A stretch of 64,000 nucleotides of DNA. Source: Pseudomonadota bacterium (lineage in GTDB: Bacteria; Pseudomonadota; Gammaproteobacteria; Xanthomonadales; Rhodanobacteraceae). The stretch lies in contig JAFEFS010000096.1 of NCBI GenBank assembly GCA_018240465.1, positions 1 through 64,000 of the forward strand, given 5' to 3'. The position numbers and the translations under genes were made by a program. The notes beneath the pieces are model-generated. The model ran no database searches, was not told the DNA's origin, and worked only from the letters and a program-made list of their open reading frames with translations. The first letter of the stretch is position 1. Every line of letters begins with the position of its first letter. Positions 1 to 10,327 of the stretch are shown here, piece by piece.

Positions 1-156
1 CGCGCGCTGATCGCGGCGCCGGGATCGACACAATCCGCACCGGGGCTGGGAACGCCGATGCAGGTTCTGCTTGCGGCGTTGCTCGCCGGCGCTGTGTGGC
101 TCGTGCGGCGCAATGTGGCGGCACGAATCATCGCGCACGCGGAGAAAGCCCGATGA
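1..156 (+). CDS. C-terminal tail of a membrane-anchored protein (partial)
   Basis: An open frame enters from the left edge and stops with TGA at 154-156. The 51 visible residues end in one hydrophobic helix (roughly residues 18-35, beginning GLGTPMQVLLAAL) followed by an Arg-rich tail. This layout resembles the C-terminal sorting anchors (IPTL-CTERM or PEP-CTERM type) of exported gammaproteobacterial proteins, but the defining motif is not clearly present. Only the end of the gene is in the window, so the function of the main body cannot be judged. Confidence 0.5.
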   Translation, partial: RALIAAPGSTQSAPGLGTPMQVLLAALLAGAVWLVRRNVAARIIAHAEKAR

Positions 157-374
157 ATTGCTCGGGATCAGAACAACCTTTCCGGAACGCTGCCGGAGTT
201 GTCCCCGTTGACCAATCTGGAGGCTTTCGACGGGGATGGTCTTATCAACCACCGCCCAGTCGTTTCCGCTTGCGATTGAATCCTGGCGGGTGAAAAACAC
301 CCGATTGGGCAGCCCGATGCCGCCCGATTTGCGCCGCAGCGAGCCCTTTTGAGGCCGCTGCGAACGCAGTAACC

Positions 375-595
375 CTGCGTTGGCTGCCGCAACCGCTTGC
401 GCGCCATCCGCAGATTGACCAGCGCGGACAGCGTGGTCACCTGCGCACTGTTCTTCGCCCGGCCCTTGTGGCGGGTCCGAACTGGCGCTTGAGCACGCGG
501 AACGGATGCTCCACCGCCGCATGACTCGAGACCTTGGCGCGCTGCCGTTGCGCGGTGATATCGCGCAGCTTAGGGTCGTCGATCGCCTTCACCGC
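375..595 (-). pseudogene. IS5-family transposase C-terminal remnant, frameshifted
   Basis: On the minus strand, starting near 595, the translation reads AVKAIDDPKLRDI and then VEHPFRVLKRQFG. After a frame change near 473-478 it continues KGRAKNSAQVTTLSALVNL and RMARKRL. The order HPFRV-KRQFG, then RGLAKN-like, then TLxALxNLxMARxxL is the conserved C-terminus of IS5-type DDE transposases. The N-terminal catalytic region is missing and no terminal inverted repeats are evident, so this is a dead fragment. It marks the region as a past insertion target. Confidence 0.7.
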
Positions 596-747
596 ACTGC
601 GCCTGGCGGCGGTCCAGAACGTCCGACCGGCAGCACCAACGTAAACAGTGGGGCGAACTGGTATCGGTCCGGCACCGGCGTGACCGTGGCGAATGCCGGC
701 ATCATCAGTACCACCCGTATGCCATCCCTGCCGGCTATGACTTCGAA

Positions 748-1074
748 ATGCTGACCGGCGGCGACGACGTCCAGGCAGGCATCGATATTTTCGGCTGCTT
801 CTGCAACGCAGCCGTCACTGCGCTCAGCTGCACCTGTCCGAAGCAAAGCGCGACGATCAGCCCGGGTGGCAATGGTTCAGCCATTACCGTTGCCTGCCCC
901 GCTGCAAGCACGTTGACCGGAGGCAGCTGCGACGTGGCCAACGGACGGGTTTACATGGAAAGCAGCAAGCGTGTCGTCGATTCGTCCGGACAACGCTGGC
1001 AGTGCTACTACACCAACGTCAACGGGCCGGCTACAACGTTCGCTGCCACGGCCAATTGCTGCAGCGTGCGCTGA
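748..1074 (+). CDS. Cys-rich secreted-type domain, probably a gene fragment
   Basis: This frame encodes 108 residues with eleven Cys. They include a CFC pair, CTC, the segment CPAASTLTGGSC, WQC and a terminal CC. The CPAxxTLTGGxC ... WxC pattern resembles short disulfide-rich modules at the ends of secreted or pilus-tip-like proteins; I recognise it only loosely. There is no signal peptide at the first Met, the upstream frame lacks a convincing start, and the transposase remnant lies just upstream. A truncated gene is therefore likely, and expression is doubtful. Confidence 0.35.
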   Translation: MLTGGDDVQAGIDIFGCFCNAAVTALSCTCPKQSATISPGGNGSAITVACPAASTLTGGSCDVANGRVYMESSKRVVDSSGQRWQCYYTNVNGPATTFAATANCCSVR

Positions 1075-1382
1075 TCGAAAGCGCAGCCGGGTACGGGACT
1101 GAGCCCCGGTACCTGGCTGTACACCTGCGGCGACATGGGGAAATCGACCGTGAGGCTTCCACGCGCTACGGCGGGCGCCGGCGGCGGCGACGGAAGCGTC
1201 CGCCGCTACCGCTTCCCCGGGCCATGTAATCGAGAACGGCCGAATCCGAATACTCAAATTAGTGACCCGATGGAGCGCGCCGCTACCGGGTCGCGATCGC
1301 GGCCCGCGCGGCAAATGGGGCTTGGCTGTCCGGGTCGTGGGCTGAAGTCCGTGTCATCTGACCGCCACTTGGAGGTACCACC
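1075..1382. other. Intergenic stretch, nothing recognised
   Basis: About 308 bases between the Cys-rich fragment and the next gene. It holds no convincing frame, no RNA gene and no clear promoter hexamers. The last bases contain the GGAGG ribosome-binding site of the following gene, at about 1371-1375. Confidence 0.5.
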
Positions 1383-2471
1383 ATGAACAAGACATTGTTT
1401 GCGCTGTCCTTCGGCGTTGGCTGCATTGCCGCCGTGACGCCCGATTCGAGTTCCGCGGGACCGGTCGGCGTGCGCGCCGTAGTCGAGGTTTACGCCGACG
1501 GGCTCAACTCACCGCGCGGCCTGGCTTTCGGCCCGGACGGAGCGCTGTACGTGGCCGAGTCCGGCGACGGCAGCGAGTCGATCAGCACTGCCGATGAATG
1601 CACCCAGGTGCAGCCGCCGGTCGGCCCGTACCTCGGCGGCTACAACGGTCGCATCAGCCGCATCGACGCACAGCATCATCGCACCACGTTCGTGTCCGGC
1701 CTGCCGTCATCGCATACGGCCAGCGGCGACGCGCTCGGCCCGATGGCGATCTCGTTCGCGGGCAACCACATGTACGTGCTCAATTCCGGCGGCGGTTGCT
1801 CGCATGGCGTCGACGGCGATCCCGCGGGCATCATCGAAATTCTGCCCGGCGGCGGCTGGGATCTGGTTGCCGACCTTGGCGCCTACCTGCAGACGCACGC
1901 CGATCCGAAACCGAAAACCGACGCCGACTACGAGCCTGATGGAACGTTCTACGGCATGGTATTCCGAGGCGGCAAGCTCTACACCGCCGAGCCCAATCAC
2001 GGCCAGTTCGTCTCGGTCGACCGCAGGGGCAACGTCAGCCTCGTCGCAGATCTGTTCACCATGATCGGCGACCACACGCCGGCATCGCTGATCTACCGCA
2101 ACGGCTGGTTCTACATCGGCTTCGAGGGCCGCATTCCGGGCTTCGTTTACGGCATCGTGCGCGTGTCGGTGAACGGCAAACACGTGGAACCGGTGAACAC
2201 GACGCTGAGCAGCGTACTCGGCATCGCCTTCGGTGCCGACGATGCGCTCTATGCCATCCAGTCGACCAACGGCAAGGCGCCGCCATTCTTCATCCCCAAC
2301 GTCGGCAGCCTGGTGCGCCTGGAAAGCGATGGTTCCACGACGCTGATCACCAGCCTGCTCAATTTCCCGACGGCGTTGATCAGCGGTCCTGACGGAGCAC
2401 TGTACATTTCCAACTGTGGCTACGGCTGCGCTCCGGGCCAGGGACAGATTCTGAAGGTCACATTGAGGTAG
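1383..2471 (+). CDS. ScyD/ScyE-type secreted beta-propeller protein
   Basis: A 362-residue protein. Residues 1-25 form a signal peptide (MNKTLFALSFGVGCIAAV) ending near SSSA. The rest contains repeated propeller blades of the form GLAFGPDGALYVAESG (near 45), GIAFGADDALYAI and LISGPDGALYISN, as in SMP-30/NHL-type propellers and the ScyD/ScyE family. The ribosome-binding site GGAGG lies 7 bases before the ATG. Cys pairs near the end (CGYGC) suggest an oxidising compartment. The substrate is unknown; family members are annotated mostly by fold. The gene stands alone and converges on tatD. Confidence 0.75.
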   Translation: MNKTLFALSFGVGCIAAVTPDSSSAGPVGVRAVVEVYADGLNSPRGLAFGPDGALYVAESGDGSESISTADECTQVQPPVGPYLGGYNGRISRIDAQHHRTTFVSGLPSSHTASGDALGPMAISFAGNHMYVLNSGGGCSHGVDGDPAGIIEILPGGGWDLVADLGAYLQTHADPKPKTDADYEPDGTFYGMVFRGGKLYTAEPNHGQFVSVDRRGNVSLVADLFTMIGDHTPASLIYRNGWFYIGFEGRIPGFVYGIVRVSVNGKHVEPVNTTLSSVLGIAFGADDALYAIQSTNGKAPPFFIPNVGSLVRLESDGSTTLITSLLNFPTALISGPDGALYISNCGYGCAPGQGQILKVTLR

Positions 2472-2556
2472 GTTGTGCGGCGCCGCGCGATGCCGAAGCC
2501 ACTTCCGACATTCGACAACGGTGAAGATGGAATCGTCGGGCGCGCGCGGCGCGACT

Positions 2557-3348
2557 TCAGTGGTGCAACGCGAAGAATCGTTGCGCCGTCGCCGTCGCGT
2601 TCGCGGCGGTGACGGCCTTGTCCTCACCGCGATCGCGCGCCACTTCCGCGCAGATGTGGGCGAGATACATCGGCTCGTTGCGCCGGTGCGAGGGCATCGG
2701 CTTGACCGTGCGCGGCAGCAGGTACGGCGCGTCGGTTTCGAGCATCAGGCGTTCGGCCGGGATGTGCCTGACCAGTTCGCGCAGGTGCGCGCCGCGGCGC
2801 TCGTCGCAGATCCAGCCGGTGATGCCGATGTGGAAATCGCGATCGAGATAGTCGAACAGCTCGCTTTTCTCGCCGGTGAAACAGTGCACGACGGCCGGGC
2901 CGATGCGGTCGCGCACCGCGTCCATGCAGGCGAGGAAATCCGCATGTGCGTCGCGCTGGTGCAGGAACAGCGGCTTGCCGCACTCCGCCGCCAATTGCAG
3001 TTGCCGCTCGAACGCGAACAGCTGCGCCGCGCGCGGAGAAAAGTTGCGGTGATAGTCGAGCCCGGTCTCGCCGACGGCGACGACTTCGGGTTTCGTGTGA
3101 TATTCGCGCAGCAGCACCTCGGTTTCCGCATCGAAATCGCCGGCATGGTGCGGATGCACGCCGGCGGTCGCGTACAGCACGCCCGGATGCGCGCGCGCCA
3201 GAGCGAGCGCATCGCGTGTGCCTTGCGCGCTCGCGCCGGTGACGACGATCTGGCCGACGCCATGCGCCTGACCGCGCGCGAGCACGGCGTCGAAATCGTG
3301 GCGGAAGGATTCGTGGGTGAGGTTGGCGCCGATGTCAACTAGCTGCAT
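2557..3348 (-). CDS. tatD: TatD family metal-dependent DNase
   Basis: A 263-residue TIM-barrel hydrolase read from the start MQLVDIGANLTH. It carries the TatD signatures in order: TAGVHPHHAGD, VAVGETGLDYHRNFS, FLHQRDAH, VVHCFTGE, ITGWICDERRG and METDAPYLLPR-like LETDAPYLLPR. The DIGANL opening (not DxHxH) and GWICDERRG match TatD proper rather than YcfH or YjjV. Known family role: metal-dependent 3'-5' exonuclease in DNA repair and degradation. A longer frame begins 17 codons upstream, but the chosen Met is where E. coli TatD aligns. The gene is not linked to tatABC here. Confidence 0.9.
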   Translation of the reverse strand: MQLVDIGANLTHESFRHDFDAVLARGQAHGVGQIVVTGASAQGTRDALALARAHPGVLYATAGVHPHHAGDFDAETEVLLREYHTKPEVVAVGETGLDYHRNFSPRAAQLFAFERQLQLAAECGKPLFLHQRDAHADFLACMDAVRDRIGPAVVHCFTGEKSELFDYLDRDFHIGITGWICDERRGAHLRELVRHIPAERLMLETDAPYLLPRTVKPMPSHRRNEPMYLAHICAEVARDRGEDKAVTAANATATAQRFFALHH

Positions 3349-3490
3349 GGGAGTGCGTTGTGCCAAACGTTTCGTTGCGGATTCGGCCGCCATTATCACA
3401 GGCGGCCGGGGTATTCACGAGGCGTTAACCGCCGCGCAGCGGAGTTGTGCCTACAATCCCGACCACCCGCACCCTGCACAGGAGAGCCTC

Positions 3491-4735
3491 ATGCCGGTCC
3501 CATCGAACAGCGTTCTCGCCGGAGCCGTGTTGCTTGCCGGCGCACTGGTGTCGCCGGTCTTCGCCGCCGACCGCGGTGCGATTGCCGTGGGTACGCCGCG
3601 CGCCAATCTCGACACGGTGCAGGCGCAACGCGCCGCGCTCGTCGCCGCGCCTCGTTCCACGGCGACCTCCGCCACGGTTTCGAAGGCGGCGATTACTCCG
3701 AACGAACTCACCGCCAGCAGCTATCGCGCGTATCCGGCCAGCTGTTTCTCCGACACCTTGCCCAACCCGTCGAACACGATCCAGCCGCTGCCGGTCGTGC
3801 CGACCGGCACGCTGTACAGCCGCACCGTGACCTTGTACGAAAAGAACGGCACGCAGGACAGTTCGGAGGACGTGACGATCACGATCTTCCGCGTGGCGTG
3901 CAGCAGCAGTGGCGACACGCTCAGTTACAACCCGGACGGCGGCTATGCCGGAGCGACGTTGATGCGCATCCAGCGGCAGAACCAGTACGAGGGCGACAGC
4001 AAGCTGTATCCGCAGTTTCCGGATATTCGCATCGCCCAGGGCAGCATCACGTTCGACAACCCGAATTTCACCGACTACGTGCGCGTCGCGACCGAGCCGA
4101 ATACGGTACTTGCGGACACGACAGTCGGTTCTGCGATCATCAACAGTACGACCTACGTGCTCGAGGACTACGCGAGTCCGACCCTTGGCTTCTTCTATTT
4201 CAACCACGCGTTCACGATCCGCTTCGATAACGGCTACACGGGCGGCCGCGTCACGATCAACGTACCCGACTATGCTCCGACGGCGCAGACTTATCCGGCC
4301 GCGTATAAGCCGATGGCGATCAACGGCTATCTGACCGGTTCCTGGTCCGTGCCTGGCCACGGCGGCGAAGGCATGCTGACCCAGGTCTTCGACAACGGCG
4401 ACGGCGCGACGCGCACGTTCTTTGCGACCTGGTACACCTTCGACAACCTCGGCCTGCCGTTCTGGCTCACCGCGCAGACGTCGTTTCCGATCGGCACGAC
4501 GCAGTTGACCAATGTGCCTGTCTACTACGTCACCAACGGCGGCTTCGCCCAGAACTACACGAAGGCCACGTCGAATACCTGGGGCACCATGAACATCTCG
4601 TTCCCTGACTGCATGCACATCAAGTTCGAATTCAACGGATCGACCGGCGCCGTCCAGGGTGGCCCGGGCGGGGTCAGTACCGCTCCGTTGGTCTGGACCC
4701 GGTTGGGCAGCATCAACAGTCTGGCCTGCCAGTAG
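3491..4735 (+). CDS. Secreted protein of unknown function
   Basis: 414 residues with a clear signal peptide (VLAGAVLLAGALVSPVFAAD, cleavage near residue 27) and an AGGAGA ribosome-binding site 7 bases before the ATG. The middle part is beta-rich with one Cys in SCFSD and one in VACSS. The last 120 residues hold a module beginning GYLTGSWSVPGHGGEGMLTQ, with FFATWYTFDNLGLPFWLTAQ and a closing FPDCMH ... SLACQ. I recognise this GxW-PGxxGxG / TWYTYD module as one repeated in secreted proteins of Xanthomonadales, without a known function. No catalytic motif is visible. Confidence 0.7.
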   Translation: MPVPSNSVLAGAVLLAGALVSPVFAADRGAIAVGTPRANLDTVQAQRAALVAAPRSTATSATVSKAAITPNELTASSYRAYPASCFSDTLPNPSNTIQPLPVVPTGTLYSRTVTLYEKNGTQDSSEDVTITIFRVACSSSGDTLSYNPDGGYAGATLMRIQRQNQYEGDSKLYPQFPDIRIAQGSITFDNPNFTDYVRVATEPNTVLADTTVGSAIINSTTYVLEDYASPTLGFFYFNHAFTIRFDNGYTGGRVTINVPDYAPTAQTYPAAYKPMAINGYLTGSWSVPGHGGEGMLTQVFDNGDGATRTFFATWYTFDNLGLPFWLTAQTSFPIGTTQLTNVPVYYVTNGGFAQNYTKATSNTWGTMNISFPDCMHIKFEFNGSTGAVQGGPGGVSTAPLVWTRLGSINSLACQ

Positions 4736-4754
4736 CTTTGACTTTCGCGTGGCT

Positions 4755-5820
<1,066 letters not shown>

Positions 5821-5893
5821 TTAATTGTTTTGTACACATACAGACAACGCAGCAGACAAGATGATCCGGTGGGCAGGCCGCCGGTAATAGGCT

Positions 5894-6241
5894 ATGGGCA
5901 GACTCACCACACACGTGCTCGACACGGCGCACGGCAATCCGGCCGTCGGGATGCGGGTGGAGTTGCATGCCGCGCAGTCCGGTGAACGGCTCGCGAGCGT
6001 CGTCACCAACGACGATGGGCGTGCGAATGCGCCGCTGCTGGAAGGCGCCGCGCTGCGCCCAGGCCGCTACACGTTGACCTTCCACGTCGCTGAGTACTTC
6101 CGCGCCCGGGGCGTTGCGCTGCCCGATCCGCCGTTTCTCGACGTGGTGCGCATCGATTTCGGCATTGCCGACGCCGATCAGCACTACCACGTGCCGCTGC
6201 TCGTGTCGCCGTGGAGCCATTCCACCTATCGCGGTAGTTGA
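5894..6241 (+). CDS. uraH: 5-hydroxyisourate hydrolase (transthyretin-like)
   Basis: A 115-residue protein with all HIUase/TRP landmarks: N-terminal [14 protein letters not shown] (active-site His), LxNDDGRxxAPLL-like [12 protein letters not shown], the FHVAEYF block, [32 protein letters not shown] and the C-terminal tetrapeptide YRGS that distinguishes the hydrolase from transthyretin. It converts 5-hydroxyisourate to OHCU in urate breakdown. It starts the purine operon, is divergent to adenine deaminase and lies directly before xdhA. PuuD further downstream makes its substrate. Confidence 0.95.
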   Translation: MGRLTTHVLDTAHGNPAVGMRVELHAAQSGERLASVVTNDDGRANAPLLEGAALRPGRYTLTFHVAEYFRARGVALPDPPFLDVVRIDFGIADADQHYHVPLLVSPWSHSTYRGS

Positions 6242-6249
6242 GCGTTCGC

Positions 6250-7857
6250 ATGACAAGTCCGTCACAACATCTCACCTCCCCCCTGGCGGGGGAGGCAGGC
6301 ACGCGCGGCGAGCCGGGAGAGGGGGGGGCGCCGCAGACGCCCGCTTCGGCGGGCGCGACCCTTCTCCCCAACCCCTCTCCCGCAGGGGGAGAGGGGCTCG
6401 AAAGCAACGCCATTCGTTTCGTGCTCGACGGCGAAATGGTCGAAGTCGCCGACGTCGCGCCGACCACGACCGTGCTCGAATGGCTGCGCGAACATCGTCA
6501 GCGCAGCGGCACGAAGGAAGGCTGCGCCGAAGGCGATTGCGGCGCCTGCACCGTCGTGCTTGGCGAACTCGATGCCAACGGGGACATGCGCTACCGCGCG
6601 ATCAATTCCTGCATCCGCTTCCTGCCGACGATCGACGGCAAGGAACTCGTCACCGTCGAAAGCCTCGCCGACGGCGACAAATTGCACCCGGTGCAGCAGG
6701 CGATGGTCGATCGGCACGCCTCGCAATGCGGCTTCTGCACGCCGGGCTTCGTCATGAGTCTGTTTGCCCTGTACCTGCAGCAGCCAACGGCGAGTCGTGA
6801 AGAAGTCGTCGAAGCGCTGGCCGGCAATCTCTGCCGCTGCACGGGCTACCGGCCGATCATCGACGCCGGCTGTGCGATCGGGGCTTACCCCGATCCTTCG
6901 CTTTGGTCGCGCGAACAGGCTCAGAATCCCTCGCATCGCCGTGCACTGCGCTCGCTGCAACGCGATCGCGCGCTGGAGTTTCCCGGGTTCGTCGCGCCGC
7001 GCTGCCTCGATGAACTCGCGCGGGCGGTGCAGGCGCACCCAGACGCGCTGCTGCTCGCCGGCGGCACCGACATCGGCCTGTGGGTGACCAAGCACCTGCG
7101 CGAGCCGGCGCGCATCATCTACATCGGTGAAGTGCGCGAGTTGCAGAATGTCGAGACGCGCGGCGACGGCACGCTGCGCATCGGCGCCGCGGTGACGTTG
7201 ACCGATGCGTGGCACGCGATCGTCGCGCGCGTGCCCGAGCTGGCAGAGCTGGCGCAGCGCTTCGCCTCGCCGCCGGTACGCAACTCGGGCACGCTGGTCG
7301 GCAATATCGCCAACGGCTCGCCGATAGGTGATGCAATGCCGGCACTGATCGCGCTCGACGCGACGATCGAACTGCGTATTGGCAACGCGACGCGCACGCT
7401 GCCGCTCGAAGCGTTCTATCTCGACTACATGAAGAAGGACCTTGCGCGCGGCGAATTCGTCGTTGCGGTCAACCTGCCGATGCCGAACGCGACGACGCGC
7501 GTGGCGAGCTACAAGTTGTCCAAGCGCATCGATCAGGACATTTCCGCGGTCTGCGCGGCGTTCGCGGTCGAGGTCGTCGATCGACGCATCGTCGCCGCAC
7601 GCATTGCCTGCGGTGGCATGGCGGCGATTCCCGCGCGCGCGAAACGTGCCGAAGCTGCGCTGACCGGCCAGCCGTTCGACGAAGCCGCGTTCGCCGCCGC
7701 GGCGAAAGCCCTGGCCGAGGACTTCAAGCCGCTGAGCGACATGCGAGCCAGCGCCGCGTATCGCCTGCAAGGCGCGCAGAACCTGCTGCGCCGTTTCCAC
7801 CTCGAGCACGCGGCGCAGCAGGTTCTGCGCACGCACGATGCCGAGGTATCGGCGTGA
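6250..7857 (+). CDS. xdhA: Xanthine dehydrogenase small subunit (2Fe-2S and FAD)
   Basis: 535 residues. After a repeat-encoded leader (residues 9-50) come the plant-type 2Fe-2S domain with GCAEGDCGACTV, the second cluster motif CGFCTPGFV ... GNLCRCTGYRP, and then the FAD-binding domain with LLAGGTDIGLW and GTLVGNIANGSPIGD. This is the XdhA arrangement of two-subunit bacterial xanthine dehydrogenase, which oxidises hypoxanthine and xanthine to urate. The stop overlaps the GTG of xdhB (GTGA). The leader is Pro/Gly-rich and comes from an inserted palindromic repeat, so the native start may be further downstream, near the residues that read IRFVLDGEMVEV. No xdhC (cofactor inserter) is in the window. 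Confidence 0.92.
   Translation: MTSPSQHLTSPLAGEAGTRGEPGEGGAPQTPASAGATLLPNPSPAGGEGLESNAIRFVLDGEMVEVADVAPTTTVLEWLREHRQRSGTKEGCAEGDCGACTVVLGELDANGDMRYRAINSCIRFLPTIDGKELVTVESLADGDKLHPVQQAMVDRHASQCGFCTPGFVMSLFALYLQQPTASREEVVEALAGNLCRCTGYRPIIDAGCAIGAYPDPSLWSREQAQNPSHRRALRSLQRDRALEFPGFVAPRCLDELARAVQAHPDALLLAGGTDIGLWVTKHLREPARIIYIGEVRELQNVETRGDGTLRIGAAVTLTDAWHAIVARVPELAELAQRFASPPVRNSGTLVGNIANGSPIGDAMPALIALDATIELRIGNATRTLPLEAFYLDYMKKDLARGEFVVAVNLPMPNATTRVASYKLSKRIDQDISAVCAAFAVEVVDRRIVAARIACGGMAAIPARAKRAEAALTGQPFDEAAFAAAAKALAEDFKPLSDMRASAAYRLQGAQNLLRRFHLEHAAQQVLRTHDAEVSA
6275..6396. repeat. Triple-hairpin REP-like element inside the xdhA reading frame
   Basis: Three palindromes follow one another: CCTCCCC/GGGGAGG (6275-6281 with 6289-6295); CGCCCGC-TTCG-GCGGGCG (6338-6355, a stable UUCG tetraloop); and CCCCTCTCCC / GGGGGAGAGGGG (6372-6396). 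Such G/C-run hairpins with CTCTCCC...GGGAGAG arms are widespread dispersed repeats in proteobacterial genomes and normally lie between genes. Here the element is read in frame near the N-terminus of xdhA. Confidence 0.7.
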
Positions 7858-10172
7858 ACGACCTGTCGGTCAATGTCGATGCGGGCGCCCGGATAGGCGA
7901 GCCCGTACGCCACGAAAGCGCGCATCTGCATGTGTCGGGGCGCGCGGTCTACATCGACGACATGCAGCTGCCGCCGTCGACACTGCATGCCGCGTTCGGC
8001 ATCAGCCGCATCGCGCACGGACGCATTCTGTCGATGGATCTGTCCGCCGTGCTCGCCATGCCCGGTGTCGTCGCCGTAGCGACATCGAAGGACGTGCCCG
8101 GCGAAAACAACTACGGCGGCATCGTCCACGACGATCCGATCTTCGCCGACGGCCTCGTGCAGTACGCCGGCCAGCCGCTGTTCGCGGTCGCGGCGACGTC
8201 GATGACGATCGCGCGCAAGGCGGCGCTCAAGGCGAGAATCGAGTACGAGGAACTGCCCGCGATCCTGACCATCCGCGACGCGATCGCCGCGCACAGCTAC
8301 GTGATCCCGAGCCAGATCGTCGCGCGCGGCCGCGCGCGCGAGGAACTGGCGAAAGCGCCGCATCGCCTGCAAGGCACGATGACGGTCGGCGGCCAGGATC
8401 ATTTCTATCTCGAAGGCCAGATCGCGGTGGCGATTCCGGGCGAGGACGGCACCTTGCATGTGCATTCCTCGACCCAGCATCCGACCGAGGTGCAGAACGT
8501 GATTGCGCATGCGCTGGCGCTGCCCGCGCATGCGATCGTCGTGCAGTGCCGACGCATGGGCGGCGGCTTCGGCGGCAAGGAATCGCAGCCGGCGCTGATC
8601 GCGGCGGCCGCGTGCGTGCTCGCGCGCAAGACCGGCCGCCCGGTCAAGCTGCGCCTCGAGCGCGACGCCGACATGTTGATCACCGGCAAGCGCCATGGCT
8701 TCGTCGCCGACTACGACATCGGCTTCGACGACAGCGGCCGCATCAGCGCGCTCGCGGTGATGCTCGCCTCGAACTGCGGCTATTCGGCCGATCTGTCCGG
8801 GCCGGTCAACGATCGCGCGATCTGTCACGTCGACAACGCCTACTACATCGGGGACATCGAGATCCTCAATCACCGTTGCAAGACGCACACGGTGTCGAAT
8901 ACCGCGTTTCGCGGTTTCGGCGGGCCGCAGGGTATGCTCGCGATCGAGCAGGCAATCGACGACATCGCGCGCACGTTGCGACTCGATCCGCTCGAAGTGC
9001 GCCGGCGCAACTATTACGGCGGCTCGCCACGCGACGTGACGCCGTATGGGCAGTACGTCGAGGACAACATCCTCGCACGCCTCACCGATGACCTGGAGAA
9101 GACCAGCCGCTATCGCGAGCGTCGCGCCGAGATCGCGCAGTGCAACACGGTCAACGCGATCGTCAAGCGCGGCATCGCGTTTACGCCGGTCAAGTTCGGC
9201 ATCTCGTTCAACGCGACCGTATTCAACCAGGCCGGCGCGCTCGTGCACATCTACACCGATGGCAGCGTGCTGCTCAATCACGGTGGCACCGAGATGGGAC
9301 AGGGCCTGTACACCAAGGTCGCGCAGGTCGTCGCGCACGAGTTTGGCCTGCCGCTCTCGGCGGTGCGTACTTCGGCGACCGATACGAGCAAGGTGCCGAA
9401 CACTTCGGCTACGGCTGCATCGAGCGGCGCCGATCTAAACGGCAAGGCCGCGCAGGCGGCGTGCCGCACGCTGCGCGATCGGCTCGTCGAGCACGCGTGC
9501 AACACGCGCGGTGTCGAGGCCAATCAGGTGAGCTTTGCCGATGGGCTGGTGCGGATCGGTGATGAAAGGATGCCGTTTGCGCAGCTCGTGCAATCAGCCT
9601 ACCAGGCGCGTGTCTCGTTGTCGGCGACGGGTTTCTACGCGACACCGAAAATCCACTGGGACCGCAGCCGTCTCAACGGCCGGCCGTTCTTCTACTTCGC
9701 CTACGGCGTGGCCGTGTCCGAAGTCGCGGTCGACACGCTGACCGGCGAAACGCAACTGACCCGCATCGACATCCTGCACGATGTCGGCGAGTCGCTGAAT
9801 CCCGCGATCGATCGCGGCCAGATCGAGGGCGGGTTCCTGCAAGGCGTCGGCTGGCTGACCAGCGAAGAGCTGTGGTGGAACGCGAAGGGCGAGTTGAAGA
9901 CGCATGCGCCCTCCACCTACAAGATTCCCTCGGTGCGCGATTGGCCGCAACATGCCGACGTGCGGATCCTCGATCACGCGCCGAATCCCGAGGACACGAT
10001 CCACCGCTCCAAGGCTGTCGGCGAGCCGCCGCTGATGCTCGCGATCTCGGCACTGCATGCGATCCGCGACGCGGTCGCCGCGTGCGGTGCGAGCGGTGCG
10101 ATTCCCGATCTCGCCGCGCCGGCGACACCGGAATCGGTGTTGCGCGCGATCGAAAAGATCAAAAGCGATTGA
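7854..10172 (+). CDS. xdhB: Xanthine dehydrogenase large (molybdopterin) subunit
   Basis: 772 residues starting at GTG, overlapping the xdhA stop by four bases. Diagnostic blocks include GRAVYIDDMQLPP, AGQPLFAVAATS, QDHFYLEGQIA, RRMGGGFGGKES, NTAFRGFGGPQGM, NHGGTEMGQGLYTK and the C-terminal KAVGEPPLMLAISALHAIRDA that supplies the catalytic Glu. These are the molybdopterin-cytosine/MPT-binding and active-site segments of the XdhB family. It completes the enzyme for hypoxanthine and xanthine oxidation to urate; the product is passed to PuuD, encoded 155 bases downstream. Confidence 0.95.
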   Translation: MNDLSVNVDAGARIGEPVRHESAHLHVSGRAVYIDDMQLPPSTLHAAFGISRIAHGRILSMDLSAVLAMPGVVAVATSKDVPGENNYGGIVHDDPIFADGLVQYAGQPLFAVAATSMTIARKAALKARIEYEELPAILTIRDAIAAHSYVIPSQIVARGRAREELAKAPHRLQGTMTVGGQDHFYLEGQIAVAIPGEDGTLHVHSSTQHPTEVQNVIAHALALPAHAIVVQCRRMGGGFGGKESQPALIAAAACVLARKTGRPVKLRLERDADMLITGKRHGFVADYDIGFDDSGRISALAVMLASNCGYSADLSGPVNDRAICHVDNAYYIGDIEILNHRCKTHTVSNTAFRGFGGPQGMLAIEQAIDDIARTLRLDPLEVRRRNYYGGSPRDVTPYGQYVEDNILARLTDDLEKTSRYRERRAEIAQCNTVNAIVKRGIAFTPVKFGISFNATVFNQAGALVHIYTDGSVLLNHGGTEMGQGLYTKVAQVVAHEFGLPLSAVRTSATDTSKVPNTSATAASSGADLNGKAAQAACRTLRDRLVEHACNTRGVEANQVSFADGLVRIGDERMPFAQLVQSAYQARVSLSATGFYATPKIHWDRSRLNGRPFFYFAYGVAVSEVAVDTLTGETQLTRIDILHDVGESLNPAIDRGQIEGGFLQGVGWLTSEELWWNAKGELKTHAPSTYKIPSVRDWPQHADVRILDHAPNPEDTIHRSKAVGEPPLMLAISALHAIRDAVAACGASGAIPDLAAPATPESVLRAIEKIKSD

Positions 10173-10218
10173 CGTGGGCCAGAGCAGATGATCTCGGATG
10201 AAAGCACTCTTTTGCTCG

Positions 10219-10317
10219 TCGTTCCCGCGTGCTTCTGGCGGAAATCCAGCATCTCCCGCTTTTTTTGCGGGTTCCCAAAGGCAAAGTCACTGGATTCCCG
10301 CCTGCGCGGGAATGACA
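10219..10317. repeat. Intergenic palindromic repeat with ATTCCCGC arms
   Basis: The gap between xdhB and puuD contains ATTCCCGC-CTGC-GCGGGAAT (10294-10313), a second hairpin CCCGC/GCGGG (10255-10259 with 10267-10271), and an outer partial copy of the same TTCCCGC...GGAAATCCAG text. The phrase CTGGATTCCCGCCTGCGCGG is a very common dispersed repeat in proteobacterial genomes. It may terminate xdhB transcripts or only stabilise the 3' end. Confidence 0.65.
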
Positions 10318-10327
10318 AGCAAAAACA

